Part shown: positions 15,915 to 25,610 of the stretch, one piece after another
How positions within the stretch are numbered: the first letter of the stretch is position 1
Layout of the letters: every line of letters starts with the position of its first letter
Source of the DNA: Vibrio parahaemolyticus
GTDB taxonomy: Bacteria > Pseudomonadota > Gammaproteobacteria > Enterobacterales > Vibrionaceae
DNA: 64,000 nucleotides
Reading direction: 5' to 3'
Assembly: GCF_900460535.1 (NCBI RefSeq)
Contig: NZ_UHIL01000002.1
Coordinates: 1,240,001-1,304,000 of the forward strand
Notes under the pieces: generated by a model
The model's database searches: none
What the model saw: only the letters and a program-made list of their open reading frames with translations
Told to the model about the DNA's origin: nothing
Made by a program: the position numbers and the translations under genes

Positions 15915-17786
15915 CTAAACCGTAAAGCGATTTAGGATTTCATCCTGCTTGCGTACATTGTCGTGTTGAGATTGCATCGCTTCGTTAGTGCGGTTTGCAG
16001 AATCAGCAACTTGAGTGGATAGGTCTTTAATGTTGACCGTGTTGTTGTTGATTTCTTCCGCGACAAGGCTTTGTTCTTCTGCCGCAGAGGCGATTTGTAA
16101 GTTCATGTCTGAGATCCGTTGAATCGCATCACGAATGCGTTGTAGCGCATCATTCGCCAAATCGGCTTTTTCTACCGCTTCTACAGCACTGCCTTTGCTT
16201 TGATGCATTGCGCTTGCCACCGAAGAAGCGCCAGATTGTAGCTGTTCAATCATGCTGCGAATTTCTGTTGTCGATTCCTGTGTACGTTGTGCCAGTGTGC
16301 GAACTTCATCGGCCACTACAGCAAAACCACGACCAGATTCACCTGCGCGTGCAGCCTCGATTGCAGCATTCAATGCAAGTAGGTTGGTTTGGTCTGCAAT
16401 ATCGTTGATAACTTTAAGAATCGTTTCGATGTTTGCTGTTGCTGACTCTAACACTTGAACTTCTTCAACCGCCAAATCAATGCTGTCTGAGAGCATATTA
16501 ATGGTTTGTGTTGATTCGCTCACCACTGATGAGCCTTCAATGGTTGCTTGATCGGCTTCTTTCGCAGCGCTTGCGGCGCCTTGTGCGTTGTTCGCAACTT
16601 CTGTCGCGGTGACAGACATTTCGTGCATTGCGGTTGCCAGTTGCTCCAATTCTTGAAGCTGAGTTTGAATGGCACCAGCGGAGTCGCGTGCGCCTTCTGC
16701 CGTGATTTGAGTGCCAGTAAGAATCTGATCAGAGATAGATTTCGATTCAATGATCTGCTGCTGAAGATTTTCCATGAAGGTGTTGAAGTTTTTCGCTAGC
16801 TCAGAAAACTCCTGATCGGTGTCAGTTTCTAGGCGTTGCGTTAAATCACCTTTGCCAGATGCGACGTCTTTAATTGCCGTGTTTAGTGTATCTAGCGGGC
16901 GCATTAGGGTTCTGATCAGAAGTGTTAATGCGATAACTGAAGCAAGTACAGCGATGATTGAGTAAATGATCGCGCTATTACGTAGCTCTCCAACCACTGA
17001 GTAAGCTGCTGTTTCATCAATGATTGCACCCACGTACCAGTTCTCACTTGGGATATGAGTAAGGCTAACCATGTAAGGATTGTTATCAACTTCGATGTGT
17101 TGAGTCGCCTTATTTAAGTCAACTTGCGGTAGGTAGCTATTGAGCTTTTCACCGTTGTACTTACTTTGCGGGTGCGCAATCGTCGTGCCATCGTCAGTGA
17201 CTAAGAACAAGTAACCAGCATCAAATAGGTTCACTTGGTTAACTAGGTCGGAAAGGGTAGTTAGCTCTAGGTCGTAAAACATGCCAGCTAAGAACTGGCC
17301 GTTTTGTTTTACTGGCGTACCAACAGAGATGATCACATTCTTAGATGATGCATCAACATAAGGGTCGGTAACCACCAAATCGCCTTTGTTTTTGGCTGCG
17401 ATAAACCAAGGGCGTTGGCGAGGATCATAATCAGGCCCTGCATCCCAACCGTCGTCGTTTTCAATCACGAAGCCATTACTTTCGTAACCAAAACCAATCG
17501 CTAGGAAGCTCGATTTCGGAGTTGGCTTTTCAAGAATGTCTTTTACGTATGTGCGGTCGTTTGGTGATAGTTCTATGATCTCTGTGATCGAGCGTGCGAG
17601 ATCTTTCTTCGCGTTCATTTCGGATTGAACGGTGTTGCTCACACTGGTCAAAATCTCTTTAACGCTTGAACTGATGTGCTCCTGAGTTTGAGAACGAATC
17701 GTCATAACTTGTTGCGTCGATAGTAGCGACACAGTAATTAGCAGCAAAATTGAAGAGGCGGTGACAACCTTATGTCTGAATTTCAT
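15915..17786 (-). CDS. Methyl-accepting chemotaxis protein with dCache sensor
   Basis: A 623-residue transmembrane chemoreceptor. There is a transmembrane segment at about 8-30 and a periplasmic double-Cache sensor at about 35-270 ([20 protein letters not shown] is the Cache-1 signature, with [17 protein letters not shown]). A second transmembrane segment lies near 275-295, then HAMP, then a long signalling coiled coil. The hairpin tip is [20 protein letters not shown], near residue 475. dCache receptors of this type often bind amino acids or other small carboxylates; the ligand is not evident. No C-terminal NWETF-like pentapeptide for CheR/CheB tethering is present. Confidence 0.95.
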   Translation of the reverse strand: MKFRHKVVTASSILLLITVSLLSTQQVMTIRSQTQEHISSSVKEILTSVSNTVQSEMNAKKDLARSITEIIELSPNDRTYVKDILEKPTPKSSFLAIGFGYESNGFVIENDDGWDAGPDYDPRQRPWFIAAKNKGDLVVTDPYVDASSKNVIISVGTPVKQNGQFLAGMFYDLELTTLSDLVNQVNLFDAGYLFLVTDDGTTIAHPQSKYNGEKLNSYLPQVDLNKATQHIEVDNNPYMVSLTHIPSENWYVGAIIDETAAYSVVGELRNSAIIYSIIAVLASVIALTLLIRTLMRPLDTLNTAIKDVASGKGDLTQRLETDTDQEFSELAKNFNTFMENLQQQIIESKSISDQILTGTQITAEGARDSAGAIQTQLQELEQLATAMHEMSVTATEVANNAQGAASAAKEADQATIEGSSVVSESTQTINMLSDSIDLAVEEVQVLESATANIETILKVINDIADQTNLLALNAAIEAARAGESGRGFAVVADEVRTLAQRTQESTTEIRSMIEQLQSGASSVASAMHQSKGSAVEAVEKADLANDALQRIRDAIQRISDMNLQIASAAEEQSLVAEEINNNTVNIKDLSTQVADSANRTNEAMQSQHDNVRKQDEILNRFTV

Positions 17787-18231
17787 GAGTTTTCCTCTAA
17801 GTCTCCCGGATAGTTTTCTTCTGCTTCCACCTCTTTTTTGGTTCGGGTGAATTCGGCAGAAAAAGAAACCTGTTGTGTTTGATTACTTTCTTATCGACAT
17901 CTTTATCAAAAACATGAATCCATTTGTTGTCTTTTTTAACTAAAATTAAACAAAATGGTGATTTGAGTTAAAACTTGTGAGTTTGATCTGATTAGTGAGC
18001 CATCTTAATGAAAGCGTCATAATGAAAGGAATTGCTTAAAGAGTACTGTTGCTAACAGGTTTGATTGAGGAGTTTAGTAAAGTTTTATTTATTATAAATA
18101 AGCATTTATAGAGGTTTTTTCTTTGTAAATTATAGAGTTTACGTTGGGGGCGAAGTTAAGTAGGGAAGTAAGCCAAATTTTGTTTGTAAAAAAGGCCCCG
18201 ACAGAGCGGAGCCTTTGTGTATGCTTTGATT
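17787..18231. other. Intergenic region between chemoreceptor and yjiH
   Basis: 445 AT-rich bases. The left part should hold the promoter of the minus-strand chemoreceptor; GTTTTC-rich sequence before its ATG makes the exact elements unclear. The right end carries the terminator of the yjiH-like gene. No coding frame was found. Confidence 0.5.
18188..18216 (-). terminator. Intrinsic terminator of yjiH-like gene
   Basis: Read on the minus strand, AAAGGCTCCG / CGGGGCCTTT (one mismatch) with a 6-base loop and a T-run, 15 bases after the yjiH-like stop. Confidence 0.85.
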
Positions 18232-19596
18232 TTAGAAAATCAGATGCGCAACACCAGCAATCACAGGAAGTGTAATCAGCGTACGCAGAATGAAGATAAC
18301 AAACAGTTCTACGATGTTAACTGGAATCTTGCTACCTAGTAGTAGTGCGCCAACTTCTGACATGTAAATCAACTGAGTAACAGACATTGCTGCGATAACA
18401 AAACGAGTCATTTCGTTGTCGATAGATGCCGCCAGAATCGCAGGGATAAACATATCTGCAAAGCCAACCACGATAGTTTGCGATGCTTGTACTGCTTCAG
18501 GAATTTGTAGCAACTCTAAGTAAGGAATGAATGGCTGACCAAGGATCTCAAACACTGACGTGTATTCAGCAATCACTAGTGCAACGGTACCCAAACCCAT
18601 AACCACAGGCAGTACGCCAAACACCATATCGATAGCGTTGTGCACACCTTCTTTGAATACGGACTGAACAGATTTTACTTCTGCAGCGCGTTTTAGAGCT
18701 AAGTCCATGCCCCAAGAGAATGTCGTGTGACCTTCTGGCACTGCATCTACATCTTCTGCTGGCTTGCTGCCGTCAATGTAGCGGTCTTTTTTCAGGCTTA
18801 GAGGCGGCAAACGAGGAATGATAACCGCAGCCACGATACCTGCTAAACAGATAGCTCCGTAGAAAGGTAGGAACAGGTGTTCAAGTTGAACCTGAGCAAT
18901 AACAACTAAGCTGAATGTGATCGATACCGCTGAGAACGTTGTACCAACAACTGCCGCTTCACGTTGAGTGTAGAATTTGTTTTCGTACTGCTTGCTTGTC
19001 AGTAAGATGCCCACACTGCCATCACCCAACCATGATGCCATACAGTCGATCGCACTACGGCCAGGTAGGTTAAATACCGGACGCATTACTTTACTTAATA
19101 GCGCGCCAAATAGTTCTAGAAGACCGAAGTTAAGTAGTAGAGGAAGCAGAAGGCCAGCAAAAATGAATACTGCGAATAGCGTTGGTAGAAGACCAGTTAA
19201 AACAAGGCCGCCGGTGTTTTCTTCCCAAATCGCTTTTGGACCTACTTGGAAGAACGTCATCAATACCGCAGCACCACCGATTAGGCGAACAACAAGCCAA
19301 AGTGGAGACGGGTTGAAAAGTCCGTTTAAGAAACCGTTACGAAGGATCGCTGCTGGCTTGAAAATTTTACAAAGAACAGAAGCGACAGCCATGAAAGCGA
19401 TAATAGCGGTAACGATAGCAATAAGTGCATCGCCAAGTAAGGCAGGAATGACTTTTGCCATGACTGCAACAGGGATAGTGAGGTCGCCATTGTAAGAAAT
19501 AGGCGCCATAAACAGCAGAAGACCGATTAGGGATGGAATGAAGAACATCCAAAAGTTGCCCTTAGGTGCTTCAGTAGCATTGGTGTTGTTATGCAT
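18232..19596 (-). CDS. YjiH-family inner-membrane protein (Gate domain)
   Basis: A 454-residue multi-spanning protein with about eleven hydrophobic segments. It matches E. coli YjiH in length and pattern; DCMASWLGDGSVGILLT and the late GFADMFIPAILA belong to the nucleoside-recognition 'Gate' fold also found in spore-maturation and FeoB-like permeases. Transport of a small solute is expected, but no substrate is known for this family. It stands alone, with its own terminator and a 470-base upstream gap. Confidence 0.82.
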   Translation of the reverse strand: MHNNTNATEAPKGNFWMFFIPSLIGLLLFMAPISYNGDLTIPVAVMAKVIPALLGDALIAIVTAIIAFMAVASVLCKIFKPAAILRNGFLNGLFNPSPLWLVVRLIGGAAVLMTFFQVGPKAIWEENTGGLVLTGLLPTLFAVFIFAGLLLPLLLNFGLLELFGALLSKVMRPVFNLPGRSAIDCMASWLGDGSVGILLTSKQYENKFYTQREAAVVGTTFSAVSITFSLVVIAQVQLEHLFLPFYGAICLAGIVAAVIIPRLPPLSLKKDRYIDGSKPAEDVDAVPEGHTTFSWGMDLALKRAAEVKSVQSVFKEGVHNAIDMVFGVLPVVMGLGTVALVIAEYTSVFEILGQPFIPYLELLQIPEAVQASQTIVVGFADMFIPAILAASIDNEMTRFVIAAMSVTQLIYMSEVGALLLGSKIPVNIVELFVIFILRTLITLPVIAGVAHLIF

Positions 19597-20064
19597 AGTT
19601 TTCTCGTGTTACTACTAGTCAATACTCGCCATATTCCATGACATAAATATTCACTAAACATCCGTATTTAATCACAGTGATGCGGAGGGTACCCGCAAAC
19701 TGCATCCATTGCAATACTATTCATTAAATACATGTAGTTATTCAGCCGATTTATCGGATAAATTGCCAAATAACGCCATTGTGTATATGAAAATGTTGCG
19801 TGTGTTAGAAAATTGTAGCACGAGAGGCGTGCTGTGCAGATTCTTATGGGGCGCAGTGTGACTGGAATAATAAAAAGACGGGCAAATGTGATTACGATCT
19901 CACGTAAATTACCTTGGTTTTTAGGCTTAACCTTAATAGTACTAAGGGCTATAGAAGGCTGTATTGAGTGTTATATAAAGAAAGTTGAGACAGTCGAAGG
20001 TGGATTGGAATGAAGCAGAGTCGCAACGGATTCATGCATTGATGGCTGAATCCGTTGCTTGAAA
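19597..20064. other. Intergenic region upstream of yjiH-like gene
   Basis: 468 bases between two minus-strand genes. An ATCACAGTGAT dyad lies near 19674-19684, within 100 bases of the yjiH-like start, and could be a regulator site. A 12-base inverted repeat ends the region (20023-20058). No coding frame. Confidence 0.45.
20023..20058 (-). repeat. 12-base inverted repeat after the DUF1275 gene
   Basis: GCAACGGATTCA / TGAATCCGTTGC, perfect arms, 12-base loop, 7 bases beyond the stop of the DUF1275 gene. There is no T-run on the minus strand, so it may be a 3'-end hairpin of a Rho-dependent type rather than an intrinsic terminator. Confidence 0.6.
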
Positions 20065-20736
20065 TTAAGCGTTTTGGTTGCGACTGATGGAGTAAAGGTA
20101 AGCCCAGTAAATTAGCGCGATACCAAAGGCTAAAATTGCAGGAAATACCAGAGCATACAAGCCATAAGCCATAAATAAGGCAGCGCCGACGCTCCCGCCT
20201 AGTAAAAAACCAAAGAAGATGAATAGAAACAACTTAGCTTTACGGCGGTCAAATTGACGTCCTCGTAAGCTCTCACCAATCATAATGCCAAGGTCGGTAA
20301 TGATCCCCGTCATGTGTGTCGTTCGGACAACTGCGCCACTAAAAGTGGTGATCATCGCATTCTGCAAACCACATGCTGCTGACGCTAAGTATTGGCCGTA
20401 GGAGTCGCCCTCGACCAAGAAGCCTAAACTTAACAGTAACAAACTCCCTTCAATACAAAGTGCTACACCATAGCGTCGGCCAAGCTTTAAAGCGCTACTC
20501 TCAATAAAGAAGCCGCTAAACGCAGAGCCAATCAAAAAGCTGAATACGATAAAGAGCAGGTGAATGGAATTATCCATACCTGTTAATAGGCTATTCCCTA
20601 GCTGAGTTACGGTTCCGGAAAGATGCGTTATCGCTTGATGTTGAAAGCCGAGAAGACCAACGGCATTGACGCAGCCCGCGAGAAGGGCAAGTAGAAACGC
20701 GCCATATTCCACCCAACGAGGAAGTCTGGAAATCAC
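20065..20736 (-). CDS. YoaK/DUF1275-family membrane protein
   Basis: About 223 residues with six or seven hydrophobic segments. GCVNAVGLLGF, then THLSGTVTQLG near the N-terminus and TTHMTGIITDLGI in the middle are the two repeated DUF1275 motifs. The function is unknown; distantly related transporters have been proposed. A GTG at 20736 with GGTGGGG 8 bases before it is preferred. An ATG at 20754, six codons upstream, has no ribosome site but cannot be excluded. The gene stands alone. Confidence 0.85.
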   Translation of the reverse strand: MISRLPRWVEYGAFLLALLAGCVNAVGLLGFQHQAITHLSGTVTQLGNSLLTGMDNSIHLLFIVFSFLIGSAFSGFFIESSALKLGRRYGVALCIEGSLLLLSLGFLVEGDSYGQYLASAACGLQNAMITTFSGAVVRTTHMTGIITDLGIMIGESLRGRQFDRRKAKLFLFIFFGFLLGGSVGAALFMAYGLYALVFPAILAFGIALIYWAYLYSISRNQNA

Positions 20737-20889
20737 AATAAAACCCCACCACATGTTAGGAGCAGATTATAACGCTCACACTGAGTTACGAAACCTTTTC
20801 CTGTTCAACTCGGTTGATCATTCTCAAAAAAATCTCATTTATAGAGCTTTTGCTCAGATAATAACAAGCCAATGAAGGGGGATTCCCCT

Positions 20890-21291
20890 CTATTGAATGT
20901 GTTCCATTGTGCACTCGAAACTCACCCAGCCATGTTTCCTTTGCTCATAAATCGAAATTTTTGGCTCATGAAATTCGGTGTTATTGAAAATTCCAACGGG
21001 AACAACAACGATTTCGGGAGCTGCAGATAACAACAATCGCATCGTCGTGCCACAAGCAGGGCAAAATTCGTATTTCACTTCATTACCATCGTCGCTGATT
21101 CTGGTGTAGTTGGTCGTGTCACCATCTAAAATGACCTGCTCCTTATCGAATTTGGCCTGGACACCAAAAACGCTGCCTGTTCGTTTCTGGCATTCAAAGC
21201 AGTGACAAATAGAGGTTCGCAGAGGTTCATCTTTACAGCGAAGTTGAACTAAGCCACAGGCGCACTCTCCGGTGTGAATTATGTTTGTCAT
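20890..21291 (-). CDS. GFA-family zinc-binding protein
   Basis: A 133-residue protein of the glutathione-dependent formaldehyde-activating (GFA/CENP-V) family. Zinc cysteines are visible in order: GECACG, ICHCFECQKRTG and FCPACGTTM. The family name comes from a proposed S-hydroxymethylglutathione synthase, but most members have no proven activity. No glutathione-dependent dehydrogenase is nearby. It is divergent from the next gene. Confidence 0.85.
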   Translation of the reverse strand: MTNIIHTGECACGLVQLRCKDEPLRTSICHCFECQKRTGSVFGVQAKFDKEQVILDGDTTNYTRISDDGNEVKYEFCPACGTTMRLLLSAAPEIVVVPVGIFNNTEFHEPKISIYEQRKHGWVSFECTMEHIQ

Positions 21292-21451
21292 CGTTATTAC
21301 CTATCGATTGCCCACTAAACAGTTTATACCTAAATCCGCTCGAGTGATTTCACGATACTTGGTTCATCGAGATTTGAGTGTATGCGGTGATCCTATTCGA
21401 ATTGGTATATACTCCGAACACAATTTTTAGAACAAAAACAAGGAAGTCGCC

Positions 21452-22081
21452 ATGGCTCGCAGCAGAATTCTGCCAATTCCACTCATTCTTCTTATTCCTA
21501 TCGTGCTATTAGCGATTGTTATCATTGCTGGTGTGTATCGCTTTAGCTTGTCTGATGATGAAATCATGGCCAAGTTTCCGCAAGCAGAGGTGCAATCTAA
21601 TCCTATCGTTGCCGAAGTGTTGGGAGTGCAAGCGAAGAATCCGTGGACAATTCAAGTACCAGAGCAAAATGCCGTCTCTTTTTTAGAAGAGTGGGACAAG
21701 GAGAATGGCTACCTGATTGGTCAGTATGATGCAGGCGCGACAAAGGGGCAGGTTTTGGTACCGACCGCGTTTATCGCTCAACGTAAAATCAACAAAGAAT
21801 TTTGGATTGCGGCGCCGATGATTGTTACGACTCAAGGCTCAGGGGCATTTTATTATGTTGGGTTATTTAAGTTTGATCCGATCCCGAGCCGAGTGGTGTT
21901 GCTAGACAGCGTGTTTATTGGTGATCGAGTTAAATTTGCTCAAATCAATTGGCAAACGGATACCAAAATTGCTATTTCATTCCTAACGCATGGCGAAAGT
22001 CAATCCATGGCAGATGAGCCAAATCAATCAAATTCAGCCACTCTAACCCGTGTAGGTAATAACCTACATATGCAACAGTGA
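21452..22081 (+). CDS. Hypothetical protein with N-terminal membrane anchor
   Basis: A 209-residue protein. Residues 5-30 form one strong hydrophobic segment (ILLIPIVLLAIVIIAGVY) without a cleavage site, so it is a membrane-anchored protein whose rest is likely periplasmic. No family recognised. A good AGGAAGTCGCC ribosome site precedes the ATG. It lies 124 bases before the ShyA-type gene on the same strand and may share its promoter region, but there is no functional link to show. Confidence 0.65.
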   Translation: MARSRILPIPLILLIPIVLLAIVIIAGVYRFSLSDDEIMAKFPQAEVQSNPIVAEVLGVQAKNPWTIQVPEQNAVSFLEEWDKENGYLIGQYDAGATKGQVLVPTAFIAQRKINKEFWIAAPMIVTTQGSGAFYYVGLFKFDPIPSRVVLLDSVFIGDRVKFAQINWQTDTKIAISFLTHGESQSMADEPNQSNSATLTRVGNNLHMQQ

Positions 22082-22205
22082 TGAATTTTTTTTGACTTCT
22101 GTAAAAATTAAGTGTTTTCTGCGCTAGATCTCGAAATTTCATAGTGATTTCTTATACGGGAATGCATAAGCTATGAGCCTTGTTTGAAAGGAGATAGTAA
22201 TTCCC

Positions 22206-23489
22206 GTGTCTACAAATGAAATTACAAAACGGTTGCCGAATCTGACAAGTCGTAGAGCGCTACTGTTATACTCCTTGCCAGTTTTAGTTGCGATAGGTGT
22301 TTCTCACTCTCTCAAAGAGTCATCTTTAACTAAAACCATCGCATTAAACCTGCCAGAATCGCAGGTTGTTGAACGAATTCTTGATGCGACGACTGCGGAA
22401 GTCGTCACTCCACCTAATTTTGAGTATCAAATCCAAGCTGGCGATAATTTAAGTACTATCTTTAGCCAACTCGGTTTCGGTTACAGTTCATTAATGAAAG
22501 TAATGGAAACGGATTTGAACTACCTTGCACTTGATACCTTAAAGCCTGGTAATACGCTGCGTTTTTGGCGCAATGATGCCACAGGCGAGCTAGAAAAAAT
22601 GGAACTGCAATTTTCGATTGCAGATAAAGTGGTTTACCAGCTGAACAGCGATGGTGGCTATGACTTTACCGATATTTCCATTCCTGGTGTTTGGCGTCAG
22701 GAGCCGCTAGTTGGCGTAATTCAAGGCAGTTTCTCTTCTTCCGCGAATCGTTTAGGTCTGAGTTCTGCAGAAATCAGCCAAGTGGTGAGCTTGCTAAAAG
22801 AGCAGGTAAACTTTGGGCGTGATCTTCGTGCGGGTGACCGATTTGAAGTGGTTCGTCGTTCACAAACTATCAATGGTGTTTCAACTGGCAAGAATGAAAT
22901 CGAAGCGATCAAAATCTACAATCGTGGTCGTGAGATAACCGCGTATCTTCATACGGATGGTCAGTTCTACAACGCGAAAGGTGAAAGCCTACAGCGTGCG
23001 TTCCAACGTTATCCTGTGAGCCGTAGTTGGCGTATCAGTTCTGGATTTAACCCGAATCGTTTACACCCAGTAACAGGCCGTGTTGCACCGCATAACGGTA
23101 CTGACTTTGCTGTGCCAACTGGCACACCAGTAGTGTCGACGGGGGATGGTACTGTGATTATGACCCGTAAGCACCCATATGCGGGTAACTACGTTGTTGT
23201 TGAGCACGGTAACAAATACAAAACGCGTTACCTGCATCTAAGCAAGATCTTAGTGAAGAAAGGCCAAAAAGTTTCTCGCGGTCAGCGTATCGGCTTGTCT
23301 GGTAAAACAGGCCGAGTTACTGGTCCACACCTTCATTATGAATTGATCGAGTACGGACGCCCTGTCAACGCGATGCGCGCGAATATTCCGATGGCGAGCT
23401 CTGTTCCTAAGAAGGAGATGGCAACCTTCATCGCGAATCGAGATGAAATGGATAAGCTACTAAAAAACAAAGAGAAAGCGGTTTTATAG
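22206..23489 (+). CDS. shyA: M23-family peptidoglycan DD-endopeptidase, ShyA-like
   Basis: A 427-residue envelope enzyme starting at GTG 22206, with AAAGGAGATAG 8 bases upstream. Residues 18-34 are a membrane or signal segment. Residues 72-160 hold a LysM/OapA-like domain (YQIQAGDNLSTIFSQLG). The C-terminal LytM domain has the full zinc site: His296 and Asp300 (HNGTD), His344 (RYLHL) and His375/His377 (GPHLHYE). Length, layout and residue spacing match V. cholerae ShyA, which cuts peptide crosslinks during cell elongation. The gene stands alone with a strong bidirectional terminator. Confidence 0.88.
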   Translation: MSTNEITKRLPNLTSRRALLLYSLPVLVAIGVSHSLKESSLTKTIALNLPESQVVERILDATTAEVVTPPNFEYQIQAGDNLSTIFSQLGFGYSSLMKVMETDLNYLALDTLKPGNTLRFWRNDATGELEKMELQFSIADKVVYQLNSDGGYDFTDISIPGVWRQEPLVGVIQGSFSSSANRLGLSSAEISQVVSLLKEQVNFGRDLRAGDRFEVVRRSQTINGVSTGKNEIEAIKIYNRGREITAYLHTDGQFYNAKGESLQRAFQRYPVSRSWRISSGFNPNRLHPVTGRVAPHNGTDFAVPTGTPVVSTGDGTVIMTRKHPYAGNYVVVEHGNKYKTRYLHLSKILVKKGQKVSRGQRIGLSGKTGRVTGPHLHYELIEYGRPVNAMRANIPMASSVPKKEMATFIANRDEMDKLLKNKEKAVL

Positions 23490-23512
23490 CTGTTTAGGCT
23501 CTTAATCGAAAC

Positions 23513-23542
23513 AAAAAGACCAAGCAATTGCTTGGTCTTTTT
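23513..23542. terminator. Bidirectional intrinsic terminator
   Basis: A perfect 30-base palindrome, AAAAAGACCAAGCAA / TTGCTTGGTCTTTTT, between convergent shyA and the GGDEF-EAL gene; it reaches the stop codon of the latter. Confidence 0.93.
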
Positions 23543-25362
23543 TATGCGCGTTTGACTTGTCTATCGTTAATCATGTGTACCAATTCATCGACGTTGTGTG
23601 GGCGAGAATAGAAGTAGCCTTGAATATAATGACAACCCATGTCGATAAGCTTATTTAGCGCCCTGTCGTCTTCTACGCCTTCTGCAATTAAGTCGACATC
23701 CAACAGTTGAGCTAACTGGGCTATCAGATACACCACTTGCTCTGACGTTTTGTTCGAGAGCATATTGCGCACAAATGTGGCGTCAATTTTGATGCTGTCG
23801 ATAGGGTAATTATGAATGTAATTTAAGCTCGAATAGCCAGTGCCGAAGTCATCCAGTGCGACTTTAAAACCAAGATAACGAAGCGAGTTCAAAACCATCT
23901 GCTCGCGCCCACTTTGAGAAAGCAAAACGGTTTCAGTGAGCTCTATAACAAAGTCCGAAGCATCGTGACCGTATCGCTCGAGCAAGGTTGTTAGGTGGTT
24001 GATGTAGCGGTTTGAATCGACCAGTTCGTGTGCAGAGCAGTTGATGGATAGCTTCACGGTATAACCGAGGTGGGCCTCTAACTCTTGCTTCGCAATACAT
24101 GCTAACTCTATGATTCGCTCACCTAATTCGATGATTAATCCCGATTGCTCTGCCGCTTCAATAAACTCCGCAGGGGAGATGTTGCCATACACACTGCTGT
24201 TCCAACGAGCGAGTATTTCAAAGTAATCCCAGCGATCATTGTTTACATCAACAATCGGTTGTAACACCACGTAAAGCTCATGACTTTCAGTAATGCTCGT
24301 GCTTAATTGAATGCGCATCGCTTCAATCAGTTGCGTTTGACGATGATAAAGCGCACTTAAGTGCGTGTCGTAATGTTGAATTCGTGTGTCACGGTGTTTT
24401 TTGCAATCTTTCAACGCTAAGCTGGCATTTAGGATCAGTTCATCACTGTTGAGCATGTGAACAGGCGCACGTGCAATGCCAATGCTCACGGTAAAAGAAA
24501 TACGATTGGATTTGTCACTGTAACCGGCTTCAATTTTATCGAGCACTTCCTGACATACAGCCACGGGATCTTCATCGTAAGTAATAAAGGCAAACTCGTC
24601 GCCAGCAACGCGAAAAGCGTTATTTGGGGAAGACAAGCTCTGTTGAATCGCATTTGCAGTAAACTTGATGATCTGGTCACCAATGTAGTTCCCGTTGATG
24701 TCGTTTATCGATTTGAAGTTGTCGATATCCAGATACGCCAGATTAAAAGGGCGGGTGGCTTGCTGCGTTAATGTTTCTAGCGTGTCTGCCAAACAGCTGC
24801 GGTTCAACAAACCGGTGAGGTTGTCATGGGAGACTTCGTAGCTAAGTTGGTTTAGGAGTTTGTCCGAACGCTCGCTGACCCATTTTTCACGAAGGCTATG
24901 GATAATCACATTGGCATAAAAGCGATGAAGTTCGAGCACATCTTGTGCTTCTTTCGCGTGAATACTTCGAGTAAAAGTAGACAGCAAAATCCCAAGCACT
25001 TCGCCACTTTGTGTTTTCAACGGTAGGCCAAGGTAAGCTTGAACGCCATCATCCTGAAACATCTGGTCTTCAGGAAAGCGTTTATAGACCTGATCTTGGT
25101 AAAAGATGTGCTCGCCAATGTCTTTCGCGACTTTTTCACATGGAGTGCCCGACAGGTGGTAACTGAGGTTATCTGAGATCTCTCCGCCACTTGCAAAGGA
25201 AATGGTGTGCGCAGCATGTTGAAGATGAGCCACTTCAACAACGCATGTACAATGACTCTTCAACTGTTGATGGATATCTAAAGTCACTCTGTTGAGCAGA
25301 GCGCTCCCATTGAGCTTCAATATTTCATCAAGCTTTTGGACACTGATTTGTACATGATCCAT
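23542..25362 (-). CDS. GAF-GGDEF-EAL cyclic-di-GMP signalling protein
   Basis: A 606-residue soluble protein. A GAF-like sensor spans about 20-155. The GGDEF domain (about 170-330) has AGDEF at 253-257 but no RxxD inhibitory site before it, and the usual GHxxGD reads GNYIGD. The EAL domain (about 345-600) has EIL at 382-384, ELTE near 474, DDFGTGYSS at 504-512, EGVE and QGYFYS. The phosphodiesterase site looks complete, while cyclase activity is uncertain. It should set c-di-GMP in response to an unknown ligand. Two inverted repeats lie upstream of its start. Confidence 0.92.
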   Translation of the reverse strand: MDHVQISVQKLDEILKLNGSALLNRVTLDIHQQLKSHCTCVVEVAHLQHAAHTISFASGGEISDNLSYHLSGTPCEKVAKDIGEHIFYQDQVYKRFPEDQMFQDDGVQAYLGLPLKTQSGEVLGILLSTFTRSIHAKEAQDVLELHRFYANVIIHSLREKWVSERSDKLLNQLSYEVSHDNLTGLLNRSCLADTLETLTQQATRPFNLAYLDIDNFKSINDINGNYIGDQIIKFTANAIQQSLSSPNNAFRVAGDEFAFITYDEDPVAVCQEVLDKIEAGYSDKSNRISFTVSIGIARAPVHMLNSDELILNASLALKDCKKHRDTRIQHYDTHLSALYHRQTQLIEAMRIQLSTSITESHELYVVLQPIVDVNNDRWDYFEILARWNSSVYGNISPAEFIEAAEQSGLIIELGERIIELACIAKQELEAHLGYTVKLSINCSAHELVDSNRYINHLTTLLERYGHDASDFVIELTETVLLSQSGREQMVLNSLRYLGFKVALDDFGTGYSSLNYIHNYPIDSIKIDATFVRNMLSNKTSEQVVYLIAQLAQLLDVDLIAEGVEDDRALNKLIDMGCHYIQGYFYSRPHNVDELVHMINDRQVKRA

Positions 25363-25445
25363 TAAACACGTTACCTAGCCGTTATTAATTTCATATCGTG
25401 CTTTGATAGTTGTGCGACACGACGACTTATAATTTGATATGCATC

Positions 25446-25465
25446 AAGTAAACTATCGTTTACTT
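25446..25465. promoter_or_regulatory. 8-base dyad upstream of the GGDEF-EAL gene
   Basis: AAGTAAAC-TATC-GTTTACTT, perfect arms and a 4-base centre, 84-103 bases upstream of the start codon at 25362. It has operator-like geometry; the binding protein is unknown. Confidence 0.45.
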
Positions 25466-25476
25466 CAGGAGATTTT

Positions 25477-25555
25477 TCAAACTTTGAATCCCAACAGATA
25501 AGGAATTAACACTAATAGGTGAGTCTAGTAAGACTAGAGTGTTATCAAAGTTTGA
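25477..25555. repeat. Nested inverted repeats between two minus-strand genes
   Basis: Outer arms are TCAAACTTTGA (25477-25487) and TCAAAGTTTGA (25545-25555). Inside them lie AACACT / AGTGTT (25509-25514, 25538-25543) and, innermost, TCTAGT / ACTAGA around a 3-base loop. The arms nest in one structure downstream of the LysR gene and upstream of the GGDEF-EAL gene. Confidence 0.5.
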
Positions 25556-25610
25556 GGCATTAATTTCAAAGTAGTCGCTTACTCACACATTTAACAAGAA
25601 AACTATCAAA

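Noticed and set aside
19886..19906. CRP site upstream of the yjiH-like gene
   Set aside because: The TGTGA and TCACG halves are 8 bases apart, not 6, so the dyad is off.
20023..20058. Intrinsic terminator after the DUF1275 gene
   Set aside because: The stem is perfect but no T-run follows on the minus strand; kept as a repeat only.
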